This document shows positions 1 through 4,928 of a stretch of 8,026 bases of DNA, one piece after another. Where the stretch lies: positions 1 through 8,026 of the forward strand of contig JAHJAP010000065.1 of assembly GCA_018813805.1 (NCBI GenBank), read 5' to 3'. Source of the stretch: Patescibacteria group bacterium (GTDB lineage: Bacteria; Patescibacteriota; Patescibacteriia; Patescibacteriales; GWC2-42-12). The notes beneath the pieces are model-generated. The model was not told the origin of the DNA, searched no databases, and saw only the letters and a list, made by a program, of their open reading frames with translations. A program made the translations under genes and the position numbers. The first letter of the stretch is position 1. The number at the start of each line of letters is the position of its first letter.

Positions 1-58
1 AAAAACTTTTTAATATTTTTAGTTTTTCTTAATATTTGAATTTTTTTATTCAATTGTT

Positions 59-90
59 CAATAGTTTTTAATAAATTTAAACAACTATTG
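59..90. repeat. AT-rich inverted repeat downstream of the methyltransferase gene
   Basis: Arms CAATAGTT (59-66) and AACTATTG (83-90) are perfect complements separated by 16 A/T-rich bases. They lie in the 149-bp stretch beyond the methyltransferase stop. Neither strand shows a clear T-run directly after the stem, so this is not a convincing rho-independent terminator, although it could be a 3' end stabiliser. I see no gene in 1-149. Confidence 0.3.
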
Positions 91-149
91 TATTCTCAAT
101 ATTAAATAAAATTTAAATTATTGTCAAGTCGACGTATCAGCCCAAAAAT

Positions 150-902
150 TTATTTATTCAATACTGCGCAATAATTATATTTATCTTTATATAATTTTTC
201 TACTTTTAATCCAGCTTTTTTAAAAATTTTTATTAATTCTTGTTTAATAAAAATATGATAATAACGCCGACTTATTGCTTGCCCAACGTTGTCTTTCCAA
301 TTAAACAATACATCCCCAAAATCCATTTTGCTTTTTCTAATTATTTTTAACAAGGTAAATTTAAATAACAATTTTCTAAATTTTTTTTGTGGCAACATAT
401 TCCAAACTGTAATAATAATTTTTCCATGTTGATTTATTTTATTTTTTAATTGTTTTAATGCGACTAAACGCAAATCCTGCCCTGGCAAATGATGCAAAAC
501 AGCCAAACAAAAAATATAATCAAAATCTTTTTCTTGTAATTTATCTAATTCTAAAATATTACCTAAAATAAATTTTGAATTTTGAAGATCACTCCTTCCT
601 GACAAGGTAGGCGTAGAAGGGGTGAGTTTTGAAGTCCATTGTTCTCGCGCTAATTTTAATAATTTCTTGCTATTATCTATCCCTATATAATTTATTTTTT
701 TATTTTGAAAAGCTTTTAATAATCTGCCATTGCCACAACCAACATCTAAAATTGTTTGATTATTTTTAATTTTTTGAATTATACTTATAAGTTCAGGTGA
801 TAATTCTATATGTTTTTTTCTAGTTATATCAAAATCTTCAGCAATTTTTTCATAATTGCGCTTAACTAAATTTAATAAATATTGTTGAGTTGCTTTATCC
901 AT
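150..902 (-). CDS. Class I SAM-dependent methyltransferase, Trm9/ALKBH8-like
   Basis: Predicted 250-residue soluble methyltransferase. Motif I is ILDVGCGNGR (51-60) and the acidic end of strand 2 is IGID (73-76); motif IV/post-IV is FDYIFCLAVLHHLP (127-140). Several features recall the Trm9/ALKBH8 family, which methylates modified wobble uridines of tRNA: YEKIAEDFDITR near the N terminus, LAVLHHL followed by an R-containing helix, ITVWNM (164-169), RRYYHIF (212-218) and a C-terminal NYCAVL. The tRNA role is inferred; membership of the methyltransferase fold is clear. The ATG at 902 is chosen because the in-frame ATG at 959 would add 19 residues encoded largely by a truncated palindromic repeat (931-957). 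No Shine-Dalgarno site precedes 902. Residues 93-110 look like an 18-residue in-frame insertion (see 573-626). The gene lies 74 bp downstream of recQ on the same strand, so cotranscription is possible. Confidence 0.88.
   Translation of the reverse strand: MDKATQQYLLNLVKRNYEKIAEDFDITRKKHIELSPELISIIQKIKNNQTILDVGCGNGRLLKAFQNKKINYIGIDNSKKLLKLAREQWTSKLTPSTPTLSGRSDLQNSKFILGNILELDKLQEKDFDYIFCLAVLHHLPGQDLRLVALKQLKNKINQHGKIIITVWNMLPQKKFRKLLFKFTLLKIIRKSKMDFGDVLFNWKDNVGQAISRRYYHIFIKQELIKIFKKAGLKVEKLYKDKYNYCAVLNK
573..626. repeat. 54-bp in-frame palindromic insertion inside the methyltransferase gene
   Basis: The heptamer TTTTGAA occurs at 573-579 and again at 627-633, exactly 54 bp apart, with a further tandem copy at 580-586. 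Between them lies a GC-rich imperfect hairpin with arms CACTCCTTC (590-598) and GAAGGGGTG (616-624), in strong contrast to the AT-rich gene around it. On the coding (minus) strand it adds LTPSTPTLSGRSDLQNSK (residues 93-110) between LAREQWTSK and FILGN. Removing 18 codons leaves LAREQWTSKFILGN, the ordinary spacing between the acidic strand-2 region and the next strand of class I methyltransferases. Direct repeats, in-frame length and unusual composition together point to insertion of a short palindromic element, comparable in principle to Rickettsia palindromic elements. Confidence 0.65.
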
Positions 903-930
903 AAAATTTACAAAAATTTGGAATTTTATA

Positions 931-957
931 CCGAATACGGTATTTGGCGACAGACCC
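931..957. repeat. Truncated copy of the 37-bp palindromic element
   Basis: This matches the last 27 bases of the palindrome: an intact right end finishing in CGACAGACCC, the centre, and only the inner 8 bases of the left arm. The outer ten bases, GGGTCTGTCG, are missing. There is one substitution (T at 945 where the other copies have C). No flanking 5-bp duplication is left, as expected after deletion of one end. The adjacent bases 953-976 contain a second AGACCC (971-976 region) that may be a decayed fragment of another copy. The element lies between recQ and the methyltransferase and supplies a misleading upstream ATG at 959. Confidence 0.8.
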
Positions 958-976
958 ATGACAGTCTTGATAGACC

Positions 977-3067
977 CTACATAGAGCCTGCTGCTTTTTT
1001 TGCTAAAACGAATTTAATTTCTTCCCAAGTTACTGCATCGCCAAGCAATTCTTTAATAGGTGTTAATTTATCATCTCCAACTTTTTTTACAGCTTCTAAA
1101 ATCTTTTTTTGCTTATTTACATTAACCAATTTATTAATATCTGTTATTAATCTTTTAGTAATTAAAAAACATAAATGCTTAATAACAGTATCAATAACTA
1201 AATTACGAATATTGGCAATTTTTTCAATTTTTAAACCTTTATTATATAATTCTAAAGTTTCTAGCTGGGTAAGTTTAGTAGACAAAATTATTGGTTCTTT
1301 TTTATATTCTTCTTTATATTGCGATTGCTCTTCTTTATTTATATTTTTAGCTAAACAATTATCACACTTAGCGCAAGCTAAAGTATTTAATTCTCCAAAA
1401 TAATCTATAATATACTTTTGCCTACAAGTATTGTGAAAAACATATTCTTCCATTCTGTCCAATTTTTTATAAGCATGTTTTAATTTTTCCTGCAAAGCAA
1501 CAAAGTCTAATTTAACTTCTAATTGATCAACGCGTTTAAGCAATCTAATTTCAGTGCCACGAAAAGGCGGGATATAATCAATTAATTCTTGCTTTTTTAA
1601 TTTATTAATTAGTCGCGTTAAAGAATCTTTTTTAATTTTAATTATTTCTGCTACTTCTTCTAAATTTAAATTCCAACCATTAGACAATTCTGAGCCATAT
1701 CTATCATTTAATTTATGTAAAATATCCAATTGATTTTTGGCGCGTTGGCCTAGTGAACTAATAATAGTTGCAAAATCCTTTTTTAATTTAATAAAAGCTT
1801 GGCCATTTTTTTCGCGCGATCTGGCAATATAACCTTCACGTTCTAATATTTTTAAACTAGTGCCTATTGCCATTTCAGGTAATTGGCCAGTCAACATTTC
1901 TGCTAATTCAGCGTAAGTAACTAAAATTGTATCTGATTGATAATTTTTTAAAATTTTATAAATTTCTAAAATCATTTCTGGAGATGGATTATCTCCTTTA
2001 ATAAAAAACTCCTGCAAATAACGATCACGCGAACCATAAAAAAGCAAACAAAAGCTAGGCTGATTATCTCTACCAGCGCGACCAGCCTCTTGATAATAAG
2101 CCTCTATTGTGCCTGGCATATCATAATGAATAACATACCTAACATTAGCCTTGTTAATCCCCATGCCAAAGGCATTGGTTGCCACAATCACTTTGGCATG
2201 ATTAGTCATAAATTTTTCTTGCACCCAGTTTCTTTCTTCATTGTCCATGCCAGCATGATAACTAACAGCTTTAATATTATTTTCCAATAATATTTGCACC
2301 AAGTCATCAGCCCGAGAACGAGTGCCAACATAAATAATACCCGAACCTTCTGGCGCGCTAGAAATAGCATCTAAAACAAATTGTGGTTTTTGTGAATCAG
2401 TTGCTTTAATTACGCCAAATTGCAAATTAGGACGAGCAAAACCAGTAATAACCAAACTGGGATTATTAAGGCCTAATTGTTTAATTATATCCTGTCGAAC
2501 TTCTAATGTAGCCGTTGCTGTTAAAGCCATTACTGTTGGTTTGTTTAATAATTCAATCACAGTTTTTAATTTTAAATAACTTGGACGAAAATCATGACCC
2601 CATTGACTAATGCAATGAGCCTCATCAATCGCAAATAAACTTACTTTTATTTTACTTAAGGCATTAATAAAATCCTGGCTATAAAATCTTTCTGGCGCAA
2701 TATAAAGCAATTTATATTGACCTTGTTTAATAGCCTCTAATCTATTAAAAGTTTCAGCTAAAGAAATTGAACTATTAATAAAAGTAGCCGGTATATTATT
2801 TTTTATTAAACTATCAACCTGATCTTTCATTAAAGCAATTAAAGGAGAAATAACAAAAGTAACTCCATCCAACACTAAGGCTGGCAATTGATAACAAAGC
2901 GACTTGCCGCCGCCAGTAGGCATAACAACTATTGTATTTTGGTTAGCTAAAATACTGTCAATTGCTTTTTCTTGCCCTGGCCAAAACGATTCAAAATCAT
3001 AATGAATTTTTAATAATTCCAAGGCCTGTTGTTTTCTGTTTATTTGTTCTTCGTCTTTATCTATCAT
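977..3067 (-). CDS. recQ: RecQ-family ATP-dependent DNA helicase (long form with C-terminal HTH)
   Basis: A 696-residue superfamily 2 3'-5' DNA helicase acting in recombination and replication-fork repair. Walker A is MPTGGGKS (49-56), Walker B DEAH (148-151), the RecQ aromatic-rich loop ISQWGHDFRP (153-162), motif III TATA (183-186) and motif VI QEAGRAGRD (326-334). The zinc module has cysteines 548, 565, 568 and 571, with the 17-3-3 spacing of E. coli RecQ. It sits much later than in E. coli, because about 165 residues (roughly 365-530, winged-helix-like, including PPFRGTEIRLL) lie between helicase core and zinc site. Residues 592-645 resemble the RecQ C-terminal helix-turn-helix (HTH_40-like); I see no HRDC domain. 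The ATG at 3067 gives the usual short lead to the FWPGQ motif (28-32). There is no Shine-Dalgarno site: only 11 A/T-rich bases separate the start from a palindromic element. The stop is TAG. Confidence 0.95.
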   Translation of the reverse strand: MIDKDEEQINRKQQALELLKIHYDFESFWPGQEKAIDSILANQNTIVVMPTGGGKSLCYQLPALVLDGVTFVISPLIALMKDQVDSLIKNNIPATFINSSISLAETFNRLEAIKQGQYKLLYIAPERFYSQDFINALSKIKVSLFAIDEAHCISQWGHDFRPSYLKLKTVIELLNKPTVMALTATATLEVRQDIIKQLGLNNPSLVITGFARPNLQFGVIKATDSQKPQFVLDAISSAPEGSGIIYVGTRSRADDLVQILLENNIKAVSYHAGMDNEERNWVQEKFMTNHAKVIVATNAFGMGINKANVRYVIHYDMPGTIEAYYQEAGRAGRDNQPSFCLLFYGSRDRYLQEFFIKGDNPSPEMILEIYKILKNYQSDTILVTYAELAEMLTGQLPEMAIGTSLKILEREGYIARSREKNGQAFIKLKKDFATIISSLGQRAKNQLDILHKLNDRYGSELSNGWNLNLEEVAEIIKIKKDSLTRLINKLKKQELIDYIPPFRGTEIRLLKRVDQLEVKLDFVALQEKLKHAYKKLDRMEEYVFHNTCRQKYIIDYFGELNTLACAKCDNCLAKNINKEEQSQYKEEYKKEPIILSTKLTQLETLELYNKGLKIEKIANIRNLVIDTVIKHLCFLITKRLITDINKLVNVNKQKKILEAVKKVGDDKLTPIKELLGDAVTWEEIKFVLAKKAAGSM

Positions 3068-3078
3068 TTTAATTTATT

Positions 3079-3115
3079 GGGTCTGTCGCCGAATACCGTA
3101 TTCGGCGACAGACCC
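3079..3115. mobile_element. 37-bp palindromic element, complete copy, with 5-bp flanking duplication TTATT
   Basis: Perfect 18-bp arms (3079-3096 GGGTCTGTCGCCGAATAC, 3098-3115 its complement) surround a single central C at 3097. TTATT precedes it (3074-3078) and TTATT follows it (3116-3120); the match stops after exactly five bases on both sides. This looks like a target-site duplication, so the copy appears to be an insertion. It lies 11 bp upstream of the recQ start codon. In RNA either strand would fold into a very stable hairpin. No T-run of terminator quality follows it. Confidence 0.85.
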
Positions 3116-3117
3116 TT

Positions 3118-3123
3118 ATTATA
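3118..3123 (-). promoter_or_regulatory. Candidate -10 box of recQ
   Basis: The minus strand reads TATAAT, a perfect -10 hexamer, partly inside the duplicated target bases beside the palindromic element. The -35 region is poor: the best 16-18 bp upstream matches about half of TTGACA. A start about seven bases downstream would fall inside the palindrome, which would become the recQ leader. TATAAT is frequent in such AT-rich DNA, so this is only a candidate. Confidence 0.35.
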
Positions 3124-3178
3124 AAATTAACTAATTTAAACTTAACATAGTTAAAAAATTCAAGCAAAAAAATTAACC

Positions 3179-3232
3179 GAAATGTCCAGATAGGACATTT
3201 CTAAAAAGCGCTAAGTAGGACATTTCTAAAAA
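3179..3232. repeat. GGACATTTC repeat cluster (inverted plus direct copies)
   Basis: GAAATGTCC (3179-3187) and GGACATTTC (3193-3201) form a perfect 9-bp inverted repeat with a 5-bp spacer. The second half belongs to a 17-bp direct repeat TAGGACATTTCTAAAAA at 3191-3207 and 3216-3232, start to start 25 bp. The three GGACATTTC units lie upstream of the plus-strand orphan gene and behind recQ. They could be operator sites for a dimeric regulator or end sequences left by an insertion element; the sequence alone does not decide. Confidence 0.7.
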
Positions 3233-3256
3233 ACCTTTACAGACTAATACAGCGCC

Positions 3257-3285
3257 TTGACATAACAATGTAAAAAGGGTAGTAT
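3257..3285 (+). promoter_or_regulatory. Candidate sigma-70-type promoter of the plus-strand orphan gene
   Basis: A perfect -35 hexamer TTGACA (3257-3262) is followed after 17 bp by TAGTAT (3280-3285), a four-of-six match to TATAAT. An overlapping TATAAA at 3283-3288 would need a 20-bp spacer. Transcription would start around 3291-3293, inside the palindrome at 3288-3315, leaving a leader of about 65 nt before the GTG start. Confidence 0.5.
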
Positions 3286-3287
3286 AA

Positions 3288-3315
3288 AATATTGACAAAA
3301 AATTTTGTCAATATT
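3288..3315. promoter_or_regulatory. 28-bp palindrome at the transcription start region, possible operator
   Basis: Two 13-bp arms, AATATTGACAAAA (3288-3300) and TTTTGTCAATATT (3303-3315), are perfect complements around a 2-bp centre. The site begins at the end of the putative -10 region, a typical position for a dimeric repressor that blocks initiation. A second small inverted repeat (ATTCTTT 3313-3319, AAAGAAT 3324-3330) follows. It could instead form a hairpin in the leader RNA. The operator role is inferred from placement and symmetry. Confidence 0.5.
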
Positions 3316-3343
3316 CTTTAAAAAAAGAATAAAAAAACATTTT

Positions 3344-3350
3344 AAGGAGG
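3344..3350 (+). promoter_or_regulatory. Strong Shine-Dalgarno site fixing the GTG start at 3357
   Basis: AAGGAGG is a full match to the anti-SD complement and ends six bases before GTG at 3357-3359. It is the best ribosome binding site in the window and selects this GTG over the alternative frame that opens at 3305. Confidence 0.85.
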
Positions 3351-3356
3351 TTACTT

Positions 3357-3875
3357 GTGAGCACAGGAACAACAAAAACAACGACGGAGATCAAACGTCC
3401 AATGACACTGAAAATGATGGCCATGCAAAAAAAAATAAGCCCCGAGGCTTTGGTCAAGCAATATTTATTGCGTGGAACAAAAAATTTAGCAGCGTCAATT
3501 GGCCGTGAACTTAATATTAATGATTATTTATTAAGACAAGATAGCATACTTTTTTACCAAGGTAAAAATGAGCCCCATCACACAAACATTTGGCTCAGGC
3601 TCAATGAGAAACAAATGAACATTCATTTCTCTAATAAAGCATTATTCCGAATTTTACAACATGCAACGCCAGGAAAGATTCAGTTTAAAAAAATCGACAA
3701 AAATAACAATTACAACAAAATCGATAGTACTGAAATAGTGATGACGTTGAACAATATTTGGACAAAAATTTTTATGGGAAAATTTTATCACGCAACCAAT
3801 GCGCTAAATATAAGAATTAACCATAAAACATTGACACTGATTATTTTAGAACACGAGATTAATCAATCCAATTGA
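3357..3875 (+). CDS. Hypothetical protein, 172 aa, orphan plus-strand gene
   Basis: I do not recognise the family. The protein begins with a threonine- and lysine-rich stretch (about residues 1-25), followed by a likely helical part (ISPEALVKQYLLRG, 27-40, and the NLAASIGREL segment). An alternating hydrophobic/polar middle and C-terminal part follows, with many asparagines and lysines. I see no signal peptide, membrane segment, metal-binding cluster or nucleotide-binding loop, so it is probably cytosolic. Start: GTG at 3357 behind a perfect SD; stop: TGA at 3873-3875. It is the only plus-strand gene, stands alone with its own promoter-like sequence, palindrome and terminator, and appears richer in G+C at its 5' end than its neighbours. 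All of this suggests an independently regulated, perhaps acquired, unit. The start signal, length and terminator make it a credible gene; its function is unknown. Confidence 0.75.
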   Translation: MSTGTTKTTTEIKRPMTLKMMAMQKKISPEALVKQYLLRGTKNLAASIGRELNINDYLLRQDSILFYQGKNEPHHTNIWLRLNEKQMNIHFSNKALFRILQHATPGKIQFKKIDKNNNYNKIDSTEIVMTLNNIWTKIFMGKFYHATNALNIRINHKTLTLIILEHEINQSN

Positions 3876-3880
3876 TTAAT
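3858..3880. repeat. 23-bp palindrome spanning the stop codon of the orphan gene
   Basis: Arms ATTAATCAAT (3858-3867) and ATTGATTAAT (3871-3880) are perfect 10-bp complements with a 3-bp spacer. The TGA stop (3873-3875) lies in the right arm. It directly precedes the terminator at 3883 and could be an mRNA hairpin at the end of translation or a protein-binding site. Confidence 0.6.
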
Positions 3881-3882
3881 CT

Positions 3883-3933
3883 AGGGCTATAAATTATGTT
3901 GTTTTAATAACACATCTTTATAGCTCTTTTTTT
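3883..3933 (+). terminator. Rho-independent terminator of the orphan gene
   Basis: The stem AGGGCTATAAA (3883-3893) pairs with TTTATAGCTCT (3917-3927) over 11 positions with one G-U pair. The 23-nt loop can itself partly pair (ATGTT with AACA/CAT). The stem runs directly into seven T residues (3927-3933). It works only for plus-strand transcription: on the minus strand no T-run follows, so folD transcripts coming the other way are not served by it. Confidence 0.8.
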
Positions 3934-3949
3934 ATTGACCATAACTGTT

Positions 3950-3979
3950 ATTGCGTCCCATAGTATTATTGAACGCAAT
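3950..3979. repeat. Inverted repeat between the orphan gene and folD
   Basis: ATTGCGTCC (3950-3958) and GAACGCAAT (3971-3979) pair at eight of nine positions around a 12-nt A/T-rich spacer. It lies in the convergent intergenic region shared by the orphan gene and folD. There is no T-run on either side; it may slow or protect minus-strand transcript ends. Confidence 0.4.
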
Positions 3980-3991
3980 CCATTCCTTTAT

Positions 3992-4035
3992 GGGTCTGTC
4001 GCCGAATACCGTATTCGGTATTCGGCGACAGACCC
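3992..4035. mobile_element. Palindromic element, 44-bp expanded copy, with 5-bp flanking duplication TTTAT
   Basis: This is the same element as 3079-3115 but with an extra tandem GTATTCG in the centre. The arms are now perfect over 19 bp (3992-4010 and 4017-4035) with a 6-nt loop GTATTC. TTTAT precedes it (3987-3991) and follows it (4036-4040). The right duplicate overlaps the folD stop codon (4037-4039), so insertion occurred at the very end of folD without altering the protein. In minus-strand RNA it forms a strong hairpin two bases after the folD stop and could serve as a 3' end structure. Confidence 0.87.
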
Positions 4036-4036
4036 T

Positions 4037-4885
4037 TTATTTTTCATGTCTTTTTTTATAAATTTCTAAAGTATTTTTAAACGCCATGGCAATAGTCATT
4101 GGCCCAACCCCGCCTGGCACTGGCGTAATATAATTAACCTTATCTTTAACATCTTCAAAATCAACATCGCCAAAAACTTTTTTATCTTTATAACTAATCC
4201 CAATATCTATTATTACAGCGCCTTGTTTAATAATTTCTTTTTTTATAAATTTAGGCTTGCCAACAGCTGTAATTAAAATATCAGCTTGACTAGTTTTTTC
4301 TGTTAAATTTTTATTATCTGATTTAATTGCTTCTACGTTAGCGCCTTGGCATTTTAAAATATAAGACAATGTCTGTCCGAAAATATCAGAATTAGAAATA
4401 ATACAAACTTGTTTATCTTTAATTTTACAATCTATGCTTTTTAATATTTCTAAAACAACGGCATGAACAGGAGGTATTAATTTATTAGCATCGCAATTTT
4501 TTAATAATTTTTCTAAATTATCAGGATGAAATCCATCAACATCTTTTATCTGATTAATTGTTTTAATAATAGCATTTGTATCTAAATTATCAGGCAGAGG
4601 CAATTGAACTAAAATCGCATCAATTATTTTATCTTCATTTAAATATTTTATTATTTTTAAAAGTTCTTGTTCGCTAATATTCTCCTCGCATTTATATAAA
4701 TAAGTATCAATGCCAATTTTTTTAGCTTCTTCTTCTTTAAGCTTTACATAAAGCGCAGAGTCTGGCCTTTCACCTACTAAAATAATTGCTAAATTAGGTC
4801 TTGCATTTCCTAATTTAGTTATTTCTTGCACAATATTATCTTTAATGTTTTTAGCTAAAACTTGACCATTAATAATTTTAGACAT
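4037..4885 (-). CDS. folD: FolD: methylenetetrahydrofolate dehydrogenase / methenyltetrahydrofolate cyclohydrolase
   Basis: A bifunctional cytosolic enzyme converting 5,10-methylene-THF to 10-formyl-THF, the formyl donor for purines and initiator tRNA. Counting from an ATG at 4891 (284 aa), the catalytic Tyr48 and Lys52 lie in YVKLK, VQLPLP is at 95-100, DVDGFHP at 117-123 and TPVPGGVGPMTIA at 256-268, so the folate and catalytic site is intact. The usual PCTP loop reads PPVH (140-143). The Rossmann cofactor loop, normally G(R/A)SxxVGxP, reads SNSDIFGQT (166-174), and the usual following CHSxT is KSDN; the cofactor site is therefore unusual. The ATG at 4885 (protein MSKIINGQ, 282 aa) is preferred because FolD proteins normally begin so, but 4891 is possible; neither has an SD. 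An 8-bp inverted repeat (4891-4898/4903-4910) overlaps the upstream side. The gene is 43 bp downstream of glyA, probably in the same transcript. Confidence 0.92.
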   Translation of the reverse strand: MSKIINGQVLAKNIKDNIVQEITKLGNARPNLAIILVGERPDSALYVKLKEEEAKKIGIDTYLYKCEENISEQELLKIIKYLNEDKIIDAILVQLPLPDNLDTNAIIKTINQIKDVDGFHPDNLEKLLKNCDANKLIPPVHAVVLEILKSIDCKIKDKQVCIISNSDIFGQTLSYILKCQGANVEAIKSDNKNLTEKTSQADILITAVGKPKFIKKEIIKQGAVIIDIGISYKDKKVFGDVDFEDVKDKVNYITPVPGGVGPMTIAMAFKNTLEIYKKRHEK

Positions 4886-4928
4886 ATACATTATGAATCA
4901 TAATTCATAAATAACTACTTAAATAAAT

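Noticed and set aside
121..150. The GC-richer GTCGACGTATCAGCCC stretch past the methyltransferase stop as a repeat remnant.
   Set aside because: It does not match the arms of either palindromic element, and no second copy is visible in the window.
882..1403. Plus-strand open frame of 173 codons opposite recQ and the methyltransferase start.
   Set aside because: It is antisense to well-supported genes, runs through the repeat, and has no start signal or family resemblance.
3079..3115. The palindrome acting as an ordinary rho-independent terminator.
   Set aside because: A strong stem is present but no T-run follows on either strand, and this copy lies in front of a gene start rather than behind a stop.
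3248..3259. The short match ACAGCGCCTTG shared with the inside of folD near 4216.
   Set aside because: Eleven bases only, with no extension on either side; chance similarity.
3305..3508. Open frame of 67 codons overlapping the start of the orphan gene on the plus strand.
   Set aside because: It begins before the SD at 3344, runs in another frame through the better-supported gene, and has a highly polar low-complexity translation.
3079..4035. Composite transposon: the orphan gene is bracketed by two palindromic element copies.
   Set aside because: Each copy has its own exact and different 5-bp flanking repeat (TTATT and TTTAT), which indicates separate insertions. A composite unit would share one duplication at its outer borders.
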